64,000 nt of DNA from Rhodocyclus tenuis (GCF_014197755.1 NZ_JACIGE010000001.1:496001-560000), one strand, 5' to 3'. Shown: positions 36,823-51,032, counted from the first letter of the stretch. The notes: generated by a model not told the origin, from the sequence alone. A program made the numbers and translations.

Positions 36823-38541
36823 ATGACTTTCCGCTTGCGCAACATGAATCTGCTGGCGCGGCTGTCGCTGACGACGCTGCTCGCCATCCTCGCCATGGCC
36901 GCCATTGTCTTGGTGGCGCTGTCGGCCACGCGCGCGCTGCTTTACGACGACCGGCAGATCAAGACCCGCCATCTCGTCGAAGTCGCCCATGACGTCGCCG
37001 ACGGCTTCTACGCCTTGCAGAAGTCGGGCGTACTGAGCGAGGTGCAGGCCAGGGAGCAGGCCATCCGCGCCATCCGCGGCTTGCGCTACGAGAAGAAGGA
37101 ATACTTCTGGATCAATGACCTCGGCAAACCGGTGCCGAAGATGATCATGCATCCGACGCTGCCGAAGCTCGAAGGCACGGTGATCGACGATCCGAAGTTC
37201 AACAAGGCGACGTCGATGCAGGCCGGGCGCGACGGCGAGAAGCAGAAGCTCGACAACCGCAATCTGTTTACCGCCTTCAACGAAGTCGTTGAAAAGGCCG
37301 GCGAAGGTTACGTCGAATATTCCTGGCCGAAGCCGAAGGCCGGTGGCGGCGTCACCGACGAGCTGTTCCCGAAGCTTTCCTACGTCAAGAAGTTCGAGCC
37401 CTGGGGCTGGGTCATCGGCTCGGGAATCTATATCGACGACGTCGAGCAGATTTTCCGCGATAACGCGATCCGTCTGCTGACGCCGGCGGCAGTTGGCATC
37501 CTGCTCATCCTGCTGCTCAGCTGGCTGGTGACGCGCAGCCTGATCGGCGAAATCGGCGGCGAGCCGCGCGCAGCCATGCGCATCGCCGGCAAGATCGCCG
37601 AAGGCGATCTCTCGCAGGAATTCGACACCCGGCCGGACGACAGGGACAGCCTGCTTTTCGTGCTCAAGCACATGCAGGAAAACCTGCGCCAGATGCTCGG
37701 CGCCGTGTCGCAGAACGCGCAGGTGCTCGAACGCAGCATCGGCCGCCTGTCGGCGGAATCGAACGAGATCATGCTCGCCACGCAATTGCAGGCGAATGCG
37801 GTCGAGCAGAGCCGCAGCGCCATCAGCGACATCTCATCGAGCGTCGAGGTGGTCAATGGCCTTGCCGGCGACACGCAGGACAGCTCGGTCGAGGTCAACC
37901 GGCGCGCGCTCGACGGCGCCAGCATCGCCGCCGGTGTCGCCGACGAAATGGAGAAGATCGCCGCCACCGTCACCGATTCTTCCGCCGAAGTCGCACTGCT
38001 GGCAGCCAGCACCCATGAAATCGACAAGATGGCGAACGTCATCAAGGAGATTGCGGCGCAGACCAATCTGCTCGCCCTGAACGCCGCCATCGAAGCCGCG
38101 CGCGCCGGCGAACAGGGCAGGGGATTCGCCGTCGTCGCCGACGAAGTGCGCAAGCTTGCCGAACGAACGACCTTCGCCACGCAGGAGATCGGCGTCGTGC
38201 TCAAGCGCATCCAGAGCGACAGCGAACGGGCGGTCAGTGGCATGGACGCGGCGGCGCCGATCATCACGCACGGCGTCAGGCAGTCGCGGCAGGCGGCCGA
38301 AGCGCTGCGCGCCATCGAGCAGCAGTCGCAGCAAACGCTGCAGAAAATGCAAGAGCTGTCCGCCGCCACCCGCGACCAGACCGCGCGTATCGATCAGATC
38401 ATCACCAGCGTCGATGAAGTGATGAGCACTTCGCAGCGTACCGAAGCGGTCATCAGACAGAGCTCCGCTTCGGCCAACGAACTCGACACCGCGGCCAAGC
38501 AGATGTTCTCGATGGTCAAGCGCTTCAACATCGGCGCCTAG
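36823..38541 (+). CDS. Methyl-accepting chemotaxis protein with single-Cache sensor
   Basis: The 572-residue chemoreceptor has a first membrane helix (about residues 12-35), a periplasmic single-Cache domain (about 40-210) and a second helix (about 220-245). The Cache domain shows [19 protein letters not shown] and [13 protein letters not shown], as in Cache_2 small-acid sensors. HAMP and the signalling hairpin follow ([36 protein letters not shown]). It ends in FNIGA with no CheR-tethering pentapeptide. AGGAG lies six to seven bases before the ATG. It is convergent with the CZB-type receptor. Confidence 0.94.
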   Translation: MTFRLRNMNLLARLSLTTLLAILAMAAIVLVALSATRALLYDDRQIKTRHLVEVAHDVADGFYALQKSGVLSEVQAREQAIRAIRGLRYEKKEYFWINDLGKPVPKMIMHPTLPKLEGTVIDDPKFNKATSMQAGRDGEKQKLDNRNLFTAFNEVVEKAGEGYVEYSWPKPKAGGGVTDELFPKLSYVKKFEPWGWVIGSGIYIDDVEQIFRDNAIRLLTPAAVGILLILLLSWLVTRSLIGEIGGEPRAAMRIAGKIAEGDLSQEFDTRPDDRDSLLFVLKHMQENLRQMLGAVSQNAQVLERSIGRLSAESNEIMLATQLQANAVEQSRSAISDISSSVEVVNGLAGDTQDSSVEVNRRALDGASIAAGVADEMEKIAATVTDSSAEVALLAASTHEIDKMANVIKEIAAQTNLLALNAAIEAARAGEQGRGFAVVADEVRKLAERTTFATQEIGVVLKRIQSDSERAVSGMDAAAPIITHGVRQSRQAAEALRAIEQQSQQTLQKMQELSAATRDQTARIDQIITSVDEVMSTSQRTEAVIRQSSASANELDTAAKQMFSMVKRFNIGA

Positions 38542-38580
38542 GAGCGGCGCGGCCCTAGCCGGGCGGCGGGCAAGCCCGCG

Positions 38581-40074
38581 CTAATGCGAAAAAACCTGCG
38601 TCTCGGCGTTCTTTTCCTCGATCAGTTGCGTCAGCAGATCGAGCAGGTCGTGCGCCGCCTCTTCGGCAGCCTGATAGCGGGCGATCAGCGCCTTCTGCAA
38701 CTCGGCATCCTCATCCCAGCGCTCGGCGGCGATGCCGAGCGCCGCTTCAATCTCGCGATAGAGCGCTGCGTGCGGCTTTTCGATCGCCTTGAAGCTCGGC
38801 AGATGCAGGAAATTCGTCCGCCCACGACCTTCGTGCAACCAGCGTCCGAGACGTGATTTCTCGATATCGAAGACGAAAGAGCGCGCCACTTCCGACTCCG
38901 GTCCGAGCGTGACCGCGACGTAGGCCTTCTGCTTGAGGATCATCACGTCGGTCTTGGCCAGTGCGGCGAAGGAGATGTCCTGCGCCAGTTCGGCCGCGAC
39001 GACGGTGTGCTGCGAGGATTCGGCGAGGCTGGAGAAACGCTCCTCGAATACCTCGACGGTGCTCTGCACCTGCGCCGACGAGGTGTGCAGTTCGTTGGCG
39101 TTGGCCTGCATCGCCGTCAGTTCGGTGTGAAAGCTCTCGATGACCTCGTTGATGCGTGCCGTCGCCGTCTTGGTCTTCTCGGCGAGCTTGCGCACTTCGT
39201 CGGCGACGACGGCAAAACCACGGCCGGCCTCGCCGGCGCGCGCCGCCTCGATGGCGGCGTTGAGCGCCAGCAGGTTGGTCTGGTCGGCGATCTCGGTGAT
39301 CACCTGCAGCGCCTGCGATACATCCTGACCGCTGCCGGCCAGCCGGCCGATGGTGCCGCGGTTTTCCTCGATCAACTCGGTACTGCGCGCCAGCGCGGCG
39401 GTAATTTCGGCCACCGATTCGCGACTCGAGTTCGCTTCGCTGTTGGCGCGATGCGAAATCCCGGTGACTTCGCCCATACGCTGGCTGGTCTGGCGAAGAT
39501 CCTGCTGGCTGCTCACCAGATTCTCAAGCGCGCGCGTCGAGTTCATCTGGCTCAGCTTTGACAGCAGATCGTTGCGCATCACGAACTGGTTGTTGGTTTC
39601 GATCGCGTCAAACGACTGGCGCACGCTGTCGATCGAGCTGGCCAGAATGCCATGCAGGCCACCGGCGATCGGCTTGCGGTAGAACTTGCGTTCGCTCGCC
39701 GCGCGCGCCGAAGTGGCGATTTCGCGGAAATACGCTTCGCACTGGTCGAGCAGGTCGTTGAGATGCCAGGCGAGCTGGGAAATGGCATCGCTACCGACGA
39801 TGTTCGTGATGCGCGGGTCGAAGTTGCCGTCGTTGGCCGACTGCACCGCTTTCTCGATGCGGCCGACAAAAGCCGCCTGCCGGCGCAGGGCCAGATGGAC
39901 AACGAAAAGCAGCGGCAGGCCGAGCGCCGGCAGGACCAGCGCCAGCGGGTCCGGCCCCGTACGCCAGACGAGCAGGCTGCCTGCAGCGACAAGCAGGGCG
40001 AACAGCGCATACGCCGGCAGCAGAATGCGGGCGGTGGTCGACAGATGCTTAAATGGCGAGAACAAGTTCGTCAT
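38581..40074 (-). CDS. Periplasm-less methyl-accepting chemotaxis protein with degenerate CZB domain
   Basis: The 497-residue receptor has two close membrane helices (about 17-37 and 43-62) joined by a very short loop, so it has no periplasmic sensor. HAMP-like and linker helices lead to the signalling hairpin ([20 protein letters not shown]). The C-terminal region (about 370-460) aligns with the CZB zinc-binding domain, but the ligands are eroded. The first His is Val (KTDVMILK), the Cys of CRLGKW is Ser (KSRLGRW), and of the final HxxxH pair only the first His remains (PHAALY). Its start overlaps the end of the Aer-like PAS gene by 26 bases, so the two are probably translationally coupled and work together. 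Confidence 0.9.
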   Translation of the reverse strand: MTNLFSPFKHLSTTARILLPAYALFALLVAAGSLLVWRTGPDPLALVLPALGLPLLFVVHLALRRQAAFVGRIEKAVQSANDGNFDPRITNIVGSDAISQLAWHLNDLLDQCEAYFREIATSARAASERKFYRKPIAGGLHGILASSIDSVRQSFDAIETNNQFVMRNDLLSKLSQMNSTRALENLVSSQQDLRQTSQRMGEVTGISHRANSEANSSRESVAEITAALARSTELIEENRGTIGRLAGSGQDVSQALQVITEIADQTNLLALNAAIEAARAGEAGRGFAVVADEVRKLAEKTKTATARINEVIESFHTELTAMQANANELHTSSAQVQSTVEVFEERFSSLAESSQHTVVAAELAQDISFAALAKTDVMILKQKAYVAVTLGPESEVARSFVFDIEKSRLGRWLHEGRGRTNFLHLPSFKAIEKPHAALYREIEAALGIAAERWDEDAELQKALIARYQAAEEAAHDLLDLLTQLIEEKNAETQVFSH

Positions 40075-40570
40075 AGCTCAGGCCCTTTTCGTTGAGCAGA
40101 TTCACCAGTACCTGCGTGCCGGCAGCGATGGCGTCCTTGGCGCCGGCCGCCTGCTCGGCGGCGAGCATCGCCTGGTAGAGCGGGATTACGGCGGCAAGCC
40201 CCGATGCGCGCGGTTTGCGTCGCACCGAGTAGTAACCGACGATGTTGCCGGCGGCGTCGAGCGAAGCGGTGACGTTGGCAAGCACCCAGTAGAAGCTGCC
40301 GTCCTTCGACATGTTCTTGACGTAGGCGAAGACTTCCTTCTTCTGTGCGATGTTGTCCCAGAGCAGCTTGAACACCGAGCGCGGCATGTCCGGGTGGCGG
40401 ATGATGTTGTGCTGGGCACCGAGCAGCTCGGCTTCGGTGTAGCCCGAATACTCGATGAAGATGCGGTTACCGTAAGTGATGCGGCCCTTGAGATCGGTCT
40501 TGCTGACGATGAAGTCCTCGTCGCGCATCACGCGCTCCTTGCTGGTCGGCACTATCAGCTTGTTTTTCAC
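40049..40570 (-). CDS. Aer-like PAS domain protein
   Basis: The 173-residue soluble protein is a single PAS domain closely like the N-terminus of the aerotaxis receptor Aer: [45 protein letters not shown] and FYWVLANVT. In Aer this fold binds FAD and reads cellular redox state; the same is likely but unproven here. A 45-residue helical tail follows the PAS domain. It overlaps the chemoreceptor gene downstream by 26 bases, giving a two-gene version of an Aer sensor. The ATG at 40570 follows the purine-rich CAGGGAGAAACG. Confidence 0.9.
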   Translation of the reverse strand: MKNKLIVPTSKERVMRDEDFIVSKTDLKGRITYGNRIFIEYSGYTEAELLGAQHNIIRHPDMPRSVFKLLWDNIAQKKEVFAYVKNMSKDGSFYWVLANVTASLDAAGNIVGYYSVRRKPRASGLAAVIPLYQAMLAAEQAAGAKDAIAAGTQVLVNLLNEKGLSYDELVLAI

Positions 40571-40629
40571 GTTTCTCCCTGCTCAAAGCCAGCTGGCAAC
40601 AGTACTAGGAAATCGTTACAGAATTGAGC

Positions 40630-42159
40630 TTAACGGCGGCGACCGCCGAGAATTGAGCCGAGCACGCCGCGCACGATTTCGCGGCCGATCTGCGAGCCGA
40701 CGGCGCGCGCTGCGCTCTTCGCCGCCGCCCCGATCACCGAATCGCCACCGCGCGCGCGGCTGCCGCTGCCCGCCGCCGCGCCACCGAGCAGATCGCCGAG
40801 GCCGCCGAGCGCGCCGAACCAGCCGCCGCCGGATTCGCTGGGCGCTTCGCCGGCCGGCGGCGCAGCACGGCCGTTGCCTGCTGCCGCCGACTTGCCTTTG
40901 AGCTTTTCGTAGGCTGACTCGCGGTCGACCGCGGCTTCGTAGTGCCCGTAGATCGCCGAGGCGCGGATATGCGTTTGCCGCTCGTCGGCGCTCAGCGGGC
41001 CGATGCGCGACGCTGGCGGCAGCACGAAAGCGCGTTCGACGACCGCCGGCCGCCCCTTTTCGTCGAGGAAGGAAACCAGCGCTTCGCCGACGCCAAGTTC
41101 GGTGATCGCCGCCTCGGCGTCGAAGGCCGGATTGGCGCGCAAGGTCTGCGCCGCCGCCTTGACCGCCTTCTGGTCGCGCGGCGTGAACGCGCGCAAGGCG
41201 TGCTGCACGCGGTTACCGAGTTGGCCAAGGACGGTGTCGGGAATGTCGAGCGGGTTCTGCGTCACGAAATAGACGCCGACACCCTTCGAGCGGATCAGGC
41301 GAACCACCTGCTCGACCTTCTCGAGCAGCGCCGGCGGCGCCTCGTTGAAGAGCAGGTGCGCCTCGTCGAAGAAGAAGACGAGCTTCGGCTTGTCGAGGTC
41401 GCCGACTTCGGGAAGCTGCTCGAACAGTTCGGCAAGCAGCCAGAGCAGGAAGGTCGAATACAGCCGCGGCGAGCCCATCAGCTTTTCGCCGGCAAGGATA
41501 TTGATGATGCCGCGACCGTCGTCGGTCTGCATCAGGTCGGCGATGTCGAGCATCGGCTCGCCGAAGAAATGCTCGCCGCCCTGTTCGCCGAGCGTCAGCA
41601 CACCGCGCTGGATGGCGCCGATCGATGCCGCCGAGATGTTGCCGTATTCGGTGGTGTAACTCTTCGCGTTGTCGCCGACGTGCTGCACCATCGCGCGCAG
41701 GTCCTTGAGATCGAGCAGCAGCAGGCCGGCATCGTCGGCGATCTTGAACACCAGCTGCAGCACGCCGGCCTGCGTGTCGTTGAGGTTGAGCAGACGCGCC
41801 AGCAATAGCGGACCGAGGTCGGAGACGGTGGCGCGCACCGGATGGCCCTGTTCGCCGAAGACATCCCAGAACACCGCCGGAAACTTCACCGGGCTGAAGT
41901 CGGCGACGCCGAGCGACTCGAGCCGCGCTGCAAGTTTCGGCGACAGGGTGCCGCTCGCCGCCAGCCCGGACAGATCACCCTTCACGTCGGCCATGAACAC
42001 CGGCACGCCAATCGCCGACAGGCGTTCGGCCATCACCTGCAGCGTAATCGTCTTGCCGGTGCCGGTGGCGCCGGTGATCAGTCCATGCCGATTGGCCAGC
42101 GCCGGCAGCAGCGTGAGCGGGGTGTCGGCGTGACGCGCGATTTCGAGAGGAGCAGCCAT
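40630..42159 (-). CDS. HerA-like ATPase, DUF853 family (YjgR-like)
   Basis: The 509-residue protein belongs to the DUF853 group of HerA/VirB4-type P-loop ATPases. Walker A is [14 protein letters not shown] and Walker B is [27 protein letters not shown] and [10 protein letters not shown] are family motifs. A Gly/Ala-rich region ends in a basic [19 protein letters not shown] tail. E. coli YjgR is the nearest model, and its role is unknown. It is divergent from yebC. Confidence 0.9.
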   Translation of the reverse strand: MAAPLEIARHADTPLTLLPALANRHGLITGATGTGKTITLQVMAERLSAIGVPVFMADVKGDLSGLAASGTLSPKLAARLESLGVADFSPVKFPAVFWDVFGEQGHPVRATVSDLGPLLLARLLNLNDTQAGVLQLVFKIADDAGLLLLDLKDLRAMVQHVGDNAKSYTTEYGNISAASIGAIQRGVLTLGEQGGEHFFGEPMLDIADLMQTDDGRGIINILAGEKLMGSPRLYSTFLLWLLAELFEQLPEVGDLDKPKLVFFFDEAHLLFNEAPPALLEKVEQVVRLIRSKGVGVYFVTQNPLDIPDTVLGQLGNRVQHALRAFTPRDQKAVKAAAQTLRANPAFDAEAAITELGVGEALVSFLDEKGRPAVVERAFVLPPASRIGPLSADERQTHIRASAIYGHYEAAVDRESAYEKLKGKSAAAGNGRAAPPAGEAPSESGGGWFGALGGLGDLLGGAAAGSGSRARGGDSVIGAAAKSAARAVGSQIGREIVRGVLGSILGGRRR

Positions 42160-42249
42160 GATGTTGGAGTTTTCCGGTGCGAAATGAATGCGCCGATTCT
42201 AGCAGGGCAGGGCGCGGCACCGGGCAATCGCCTGAGCGCCGCCAGCCGG

Positions 42250-42255
42250 TATAAT
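42250..42255 (+). promoter_or_regulatory. -10 element of the yebC promoter
   Basis: A perfect TATAAT lies in GC-rich sequence 98 bases before the yebC ATG. The -35 is weak (CAATCG at about 19 bases). It lies upstream of any longer yebC frame, so it supports a leader of about 90 bases. Confidence 0.5.
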
Positions 42256-42353
42256 GTCGCGTTTTGCCGCGCCTGATGGTACGGCAGGCTTTCCCAATCT
42301 TTCCAACCCGTTTCGAGCGCGACCGTGGGCGGTCGGCGAGTCAAGAGGTCACC

Positions 42354-43079
42354 ATGGCAGGTCATAGCAAATGGGCAAATATCCAGCACCGCAAGGGTCG
42401 CCAGGATGAAAAGCGCGGCGCCGCCTTCTCGCGCGTCGCCAAGGAAATCACCGTTGCCGCGCGCATGGGCGGTGGCGACCCGACCTTCAACCCGCGCCTG
42501 CGCGCGGCAGTGGATAAGGCCAAGGGCGTGAACATGCCCAAGGACAAGATCGACAACGCGATCAAGAAGGGCACCGGCGAACTCGAAGGCGTCGATTACA
42601 TCGAAGTGCGCTACGAAGGCTACGGCATCGCCGGCGCCGCGATCATGGTCGACTGTGTCACCGACAACAAGACGCGCACCGTCGCCGAAGTCCGCCACGC
42701 TTTCACCAAGTACGGCGGCAATATGGGCACCGACGGCTGCGTTTCCTTCCAGTTCAAGCACTGCGGGCAGCTGCTCTTCGCCCCGGGCACCGACGAAGCG
42801 AACCTGATGGACGCCGCCATCGAAGCCGGCGCCGACGATGTGCTGACGCACGATGACGGCTCGATCGAAGTGCTGACGCCGGCCAATGACTTTTTCGCCG
42901 TCAAGGACGCGCTTGAAGCCGCTGGCTTCAAGGCCGAGGTCGCCGAGGTGACGATGCGTCCGGAAGCCGAAATCGATCTCGCCGGCGACGACGCCGTGCG
43001 CATGCAGCGCCTGCTCGACGTACTTGAGGACCTCGACGATGTGCAGGTGGTCTACAGCAACGCCGCGCTCGACGCCTGA
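42354..43079 (+). CDS. yebC: YebC/PmpR-family transcriptional regulator / translation factor
   Basis: YebC-family proteins bind DNA in some species and are reported to help ribosomes with poly-proline stretches in others. The 241-residue product starts with the invariant [14 protein letters not shown] and continues with the acidic three-domain fold ([35 protein letters not shown]). The ATG at 42354 has AAGAGG about eight bases upstream. In many relatives ruvC follows; here metH does. Confidence 0.95.
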   Translation: MAGHSKWANIQHRKGRQDEKRGAAFSRVAKEITVAARMGGGDPTFNPRLRAAVDKAKGVNMPKDKIDNAIKKGTGELEGVDYIEVRYEGYGIAGAAIMVDCVTDNKTRTVAEVRHAFTKYGGNMGTDGCVSFQFKHCGQLLFAPGTDEANLMDAAIEAGADDVLTHDDGSIEVLTPANDFFAVKDALEAAGFKAEVAEVTMRPEAEIDLAGDDAVRMQRLLDVLEDLDDVQVVYSNAALDA

Positions 43080-43214
43080 GGCATTGGCCGGCAGCGCGAA
43101 GCCGGTCAAGCCCCGCCCCTAACGTTCGCCGCCAGCCCCCTGCCGGCGGCAGCCGCAGCCCTGCCCGCGCCACCCGGCGCCGCGCAGGGTTGCCATTTGC
43201 TCCAGGAACACGCC

Positions 43215-46907
<3,693 letters not shown>

Positions 46908-47071
46908 GACGCGATCGCAGGGCGGCGGCCGGGCATCGCCCGGCGCCACGGCCACCGCCACCTTCGCCTCGGTAGCCCCTGCTGAGCGTCCCCGGCGCGA
47001 ACCCGACCCGCGTCCGCGCGCTCTTTTCCCGGACGTTTGCCGCCCCCGTCGGGAACGCCGGAAATCGCGGT

Positions 47072-47077
47072 TAGAAT
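47072..47077 (+). promoter_or_regulatory. Candidate -10 element for murB
   Basis: TAGAAT lies 26 bases before the ATG at 47103. The bases just after it (GCCGGCTG) also follow the -10 of the carbonic anhydrase gene. The position rules out the upstream in-frame ATG at 47076. Confidence 0.45.
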
Positions 47078-47102
47078 GCCGGCTGCCCTTTCGTCCACCA
47101 TC

Positions 47103-48164
47103 ATGTTCCCAGACTGGATTCGTACCGGCGTCGAGCTCGCCGGTTTCAATACGCTGGCTCTGTCAGCCCGCGCCGCCTTGTTCGGCCGCGTCGATTCGGC
47201 GAGCCGACTAGCCGAAGTGCGCGCTCACACCACGCTCCGGGACGCGCGCCGTTTCGTCCTCGGTGGCGGCAGCAACGTCGTGCTCGGCGGCGGTGCTGGC
47301 GAATTCGACGGGCTGCTGCTGCAGATCGCGCTGCGCGGCCGCGAACTGATCGGCGAGGACGACGAGGCGCGTTATGTTCGCGCCGGCGCCGGCGAATCCT
47401 GGCCCGAGTTTGTCGACTGGACGCTGGCGCAGGGCTGGCCGGGACTGGAAAACCTGGCGCTGATCCCCGGTACCGTCGGCGCCGCGCCGATCCAGAACAT
47501 CGGCGCCTACGGCGTCGAGGTCGGCGACCGCCTGCACTCGCTCGCGGCTTACGACTTTGCCAGCGGCGAAACGCGTCACTTCACACGCGCCGACTGCCGT
47601 TTTGCCTACCGCGACAGCGTGTTCAAGCAGGCCGGCTGGCATCGCGACGGGCGCATCGTCGTCACCGAGGTGATCTTTCGCCTGCCCAAGCGCTGGCAGC
47701 CGCTGCTCGACTACGCTGGGCTGCGCGAGGAACTGGCGCAATGCGCCGAGCGCGCGCTACGCGGCGATGCTGCCGACGACGCCAGGAAGATCGCCGCTGC
47801 GGTCGTCGCCCTACGCCGGCGCAAGCTGCCCGATCCGGCAACGCTGCCCAATGCCGGCAGCTTCTTCCACAACCCGATCGTCGATGCGCTGCAGGCCCGG
47901 CGCCTCGCCAGCGACTTCCCCGGCATGCCGCAGCATGTGCAGGCCGACGGCAGCGTCAAGCTCGCCGCCGGCTGGCTGATCGAGCGCGCCGGCTGGAAAG
48001 GCCGCCGGCTCGGCCCGGTCGGCATGTACGAGAAGCAAGCGCTGGTCCTCGTCAACCATGGTGGCGCCTGCGCCGCCGACGTCGCCGCGCTGGCCGCTGC
48101 CGTCAGCGCCGACGTGCGGCGGCAATTCGGCATCACGCTGTGCGTCGAGCCCGTGGCGCCGTGA
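47103..48164 (+). CDS. murB: UDP-N-acetylenolpyruvoylglucosamine reductase MurB (type I)
   Basis: MurB reduces the enolpyruvyl group with NADPH via FAD to make UDP-MurNAc. The 353-residue product has the FAD-binding LGGGSNVVLGGG, IPGTVGAAPIQNIGAYGVE and the RFAYRDSVFK segment with the type I tyrosine. The proton-donating serine is in NAGSFFHNP. A C-terminal GPVGMYEKQALVLVNHGGA is typical. The start at 47103 agrees with the upstream -10. It stands apart from the mur cluster. Confidence 0.95.
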   Translation: MFPDWIRTGVELAGFNTLALSARAALFGRVDSASRLAEVRAHTTLRDARRFVLGGGSNVVLGGGAGEFDGLLLQIALRGRELIGEDDEARYVRAGAGESWPEFVDWTLAQGWPGLENLALIPGTVGAAPIQNIGAYGVEVGDRLHSLAAYDFASGETRHFTRADCRFAYRDSVFKQAGWHRDGRIVVTEVIFRLPKRWQPLLDYAGLREELAQCAERALRGDAADDARKIAAAVVALRRRKLPDPATLPNAGSFFHNPIVDALQARRLASDFPGMPQHVQADGSVKLAAGWLIERAGWKGRRLGPVGMYEKQALVLVNHGGACAADVAALAAAVSADVRRQFGITLCVEPVAP

Positions 48165-48246
48165 GCCGACCGCCTCAAGCGCGCGCTTTTGCGTTTCGGC
48201 ACCCTGCCGCTTTAGTCCCTCAATCATCCAGTCCTGGAAATGCACG

Positions 48247-50511
48247 ATGACCGAACTTGATGACCTGCTGCTGCCGCTCGATGACGGCCCGCTGGCGCCT
48301 GCCCCGGTGAAAGAGTCCGGCTGGAAGCTGCTGATCGTCGACGATGACGAGGATGTGCACGCGGCGACGCGCTTCGCGCTGGCTGGAGTGCGCATTCTCG
48401 GCCAGCCGCTGACGCTGGCGCATGCGCACTCGAGCGACGCAGCGCTGGCCTTGCTCGACGCTGATCGCGACTTCGCGCTGATCCTGCTCGACGTGGTGAT
48501 GGAGTCCGAAGACGCCGGGCTGGCGCTGGTCGGACAGATCCGCAGCCGGCTGGGAATGACCGAGACGCGCATCATCCTGCGCACCGGCCAGCCCGGTTAT
48601 GCGCCCGAGCTCGCGGTGTTCAACGATTTCGACATCAACGACTACCGCACCAAGGCCGAACTGACACGCACGCGCCTGATCACCACGCTGACCGCCGCCT
48701 TGCGCTCGTACCGGCAGTTACGCGAGATTGCCGACAGCCGCCGCGGCCTTGAGCTGATTGTGCGCGCGGCTGGCGAGCTGATGGGACAGAAGGGCGTTCT
48801 TGCCTTCGGTGAAGGCATGCTCGGCCAGCTCAAGGCGCTGCTTGCGCATCCTTTCGACGGCTTCTTCTGCGTGCCCGGGGAGGGTGGCGAGCAGGCGGCG
48901 CCACGCCTGCTCTGCGCCTGCGGTCGCTTTGCCGACAAGGCGCATACTGCGCACGGCATCGCCGACGATGGCGGCGCGCTGGCGCTGGTCGCGCGTACCT
49001 TTGCCAGCGGCAGGACCTTGTTCAGCGGCCGGCGCGGTGCGCTCTATCTGCGCAACAGTGTCCAGGCCGCGGTCGTCTATTTCGAGCTCGCGGCAGACGC
49101 ACCGGCGCTCGCCGAAGGGCAGCGGCGCCTGGTCGAAGTCTTCGCGGCCAACCTGAGCGCCTGTTTCGGCAAGGTCAGGCTGGTCGAAGAAGTTCTTTCG
49201 TCGGCCCACGTCGACGGCCTGACGCAGCTCGCCAACCGCACCCGCTTCATCCTCGATCTCGACGCACTCGCTGCGGTGTGCGAGCCGAACAGCGTCGTCG
49301 CGCTGCTCGACATCGAGCACTTTGCCGACATCAACGACGGCCTCGGTCACGACGTCGGCAACGCGCTGCTGCAGGCGATCGCGCAGCGGCTGCGCCAGGA
49401 GCTTGGCAGCAAGAGCCGGCTGGCGCGCATCGGCGCCGACGTGTTCGGGCTGATCGGCAGCGAGGAACTGATCAACCCGGAGAATCTGTTCCGGATATTT
49501 GCCACGCCGTTTGCGGTGAGCGAGCACTCGCTGCCGGTAAGCGCGTCGATCGGCCTGTCGCGCGTGCTCGAGGGTGGACTGTCCGGGATTTCGCTGCTGA
49601 AGCGCGCCAGTATCGCGCTCGGCCGCGCCAAGAGCAGCCTGCACCTGCATCACGAATACTTCATCGCCGAGATGGAAGACAGCCCGCGCCGCCGGCTGGA
49701 GATCATCCGCCAACTGCGCGAGGACTTTGACGCCGGCAAGCTGGCGCTGTGGTATCAGCCGCAGGTGGCGCTCGACAGCGGCGAGATCGTCGGCATCGAA
49801 ACGCTGGCGCGCTGGCCGCAGGCCGACGGCGAGGGCTTCGTGCATCCGCCCTCGGTATTCATCCCGCTCGCCGAGTATTCCGGCCTGATCGTCGATATCG
49901 GCGAATGGGTGGTCGTCGAAGCCTGCGCCGCCTTCGCACGCTTGCGCGAACTGGGGCTGGCGCCGCGCCACATCGCCGTCAACGTGAGCATGCCGCAGTT
50001 CCGCTCACCGCATTTCTCGACGCTGATCAGCGAGACGCTGGCGCGCCATGCGCTGCCGGCCGGCGCGCTCGAACTCGAAATCACCGAAAGCGTGGCGATG
50101 GACGAACCGAAGATCGTCGCCAACACGCTGCGCGCGCTCAAACGCGCCGGCGCGCGCATCGCCATCGACGATTTCGGTACCGGCTATTCATCGCTCAACC
50201 ATCTGCGCGAGCTGCCGATCGACTGCCTGAAGATCGACCGCAGCTTCATCGACGAGATTGGCGCCGACACCAGCGGCGGCGAAGCAATGCAGGAAGCGAA
50301 GGGAACGACGCGTGGCGGCATGTTCGCCGAAACGATCATCGCGCTCGGCCGCAAGCTCGGCATCGCCACTGTCGCCGAAGGCGTCGAAACGGCGGCGCAA
50401 GCCGAGTTCGTCCGTGCTCAGGGCGGCACCATCGGCCAGGGTTACTTTTTCGCGCGGCCGATGCCTTTCGCCGCGCTGGTCGACTGGCTGGCGGCGAGGC
50501 GCGCGGACTAG
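48247..50511 (+). CDS. Response regulator: receiver-DUF3369-degenerate GGDEF-EAL
   Basis: The 754-residue protein should be a phosphorylation-controlled c-di-GMP phosphodiesterase. The receiver (about residues 27-150) has acidic DDDED and the phospho-Asp in LILLDVVME. DUF3369 follows (about 155-310). The GGDEF domain has lost its motif (IGADVFG), so it cannot make c-di-GMP. The EAL domain keeps its Glu in a variant motif ETLARW, and also has VNVSMPQF, EITESVAM, DDFGTGYSSL, LKIDRSF and EGVET, so it is probably active. No kinase gene is adjacent. Its stop overlaps the stop of the convergent DUF1840 gene by four bases. Confidence 0.93.
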   Translation: MTELDDLLLPLDDGPLAPAPVKESGWKLLIVDDDEDVHAATRFALAGVRILGQPLTLAHAHSSDAALALLDADRDFALILLDVVMESEDAGLALVGQIRSRLGMTETRIILRTGQPGYAPELAVFNDFDINDYRTKAELTRTRLITTLTAALRSYRQLREIADSRRGLELIVRAAGELMGQKGVLAFGEGMLGQLKALLAHPFDGFFCVPGEGGEQAAPRLLCACGRFADKAHTAHGIADDGGALALVARTFASGRTLFSGRRGALYLRNSVQAAVVYFELAADAPALAEGQRRLVEVFAANLSACFGKVRLVEEVLSSAHVDGLTQLANRTRFILDLDALAAVCEPNSVVALLDIEHFADINDGLGHDVGNALLQAIAQRLRQELGSKSRLARIGADVFGLIGSEELINPENLFRIFATPFAVSEHSLPVSASIGLSRVLEGGLSGISLLKRASIALGRAKSSLHLHHEYFIAEMEDSPRRRLEIIRQLREDFDAGKLALWYQPQVALDSGEIVGIETLARWPQADGEGFVHPPSVFIPLAEYSGLIVDIGEWVVVEACAAFARLRELGLAPRHIAVNVSMPQFRSPHFSTLISETLARHALPAGALELEITESVAMDEPKIVANTLRALKRAGARIAIDDFGTGYSSLNHLRELPIDCLKIDRSFIDEIGADTSGGEAMQEAKGTTRGGMFAETIIALGRKLGIATVAEGVETAAQAEFVRAQGGTIGQGYFFARPMPFAALVDWLAARRAD

Positions 50512-50840
50512 AAGTCCTGCGGCGCTTCCCAGAGGATGTAGCCCTCGTCGCGCTGCGTGCGCTGCAACAGGTCGATCAAGGGGAAAGCCCGGCGCGACAG
50601 GCTGACCGGCGTTTCCGGGCGACCGTCACGATCGAGTTGCGGCTCGGCCTCGCAGGGAAGCGGCAGGCTGCCGCCAGCGGCAACCGCCTGCTGCAGGCGC
50701 GCGATGGCGTCAGCCAGCTGCTCGGCGGTGATGACACCACGCGCATCGGCGCGCTTGCCGATGAAGTCGAGCAGTGCATGCGCTACCGGCGCGAACATGA
50801 ACAGTTCGCCGGCGACGCTCGAATGGAACCTGACCAGCAT
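50508..50840 (-). CDS. DUF1840 domain protein
   Basis: The 110-residue soluble protein matches the DUF1840 family found in beta- and gammaproteobacteria: it begins MLVRFHSSVAGELFMFAPVA, then GVITAEQLADAIARLQQAV. The function is unknown. The end has SRRAFPLIDLLQRTQRDEGYI. The ATG at 50840 is preferred by family length over an upstream one at 50870. Confidence 0.85.
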   Translation of the reverse strand: MLVRFHSSVAGELFMFAPVAHALLDFIGKRADARGVITAEQLADAIARLQQAVAAGGSLPLPCEAEPQLDRDGRPETPVSLSRRAFPLIDLLQRTQRDEGYILWEAPQDF

Positions 50841-50981
50841 GGTGCAACCCCCGCTTTGAGTACGACGCACAGCGCCGGAACGGCAGCTGTGTCGCGGTCG
50901 ATTGTCGCCCTGGCGCCGCCGCGCCGCAAGCGCGGCAAGGCGGCCGGGGAGCGCGGATTCGGCAAGTCGCGGGGCGGGGAG

Positions 50982-50987
50982 TAAAAT
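50982..50987 (+). promoter_or_regulatory. Candidate -10 element for carbonic anhydrase
   Basis: TAAAAT lies 45 bases before the ATG in a GC-rich gap and is followed by GCCGGCTG, as at murB. The -35 is not clear. Confidence 0.45.
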
Positions 50988-51032
50988 GCCGGCTGTTCCG
51001 GTACGCAGCCGGTCCCCGAAAGAAAGCCAGCG

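Noticed and set aside
38559-38580. GC-rich inverted repeat between the two convergent chemoreceptor genes as a terminator
   Set aside because: The loop would have only two bases and there is no T tract on either strand.
43080-43214. Cobalamin or SAH riboswitch before metH
   Set aside because: The leader is short and lacks the B12 box and the SAH aptamer core; only generic GC hairpins are visible.
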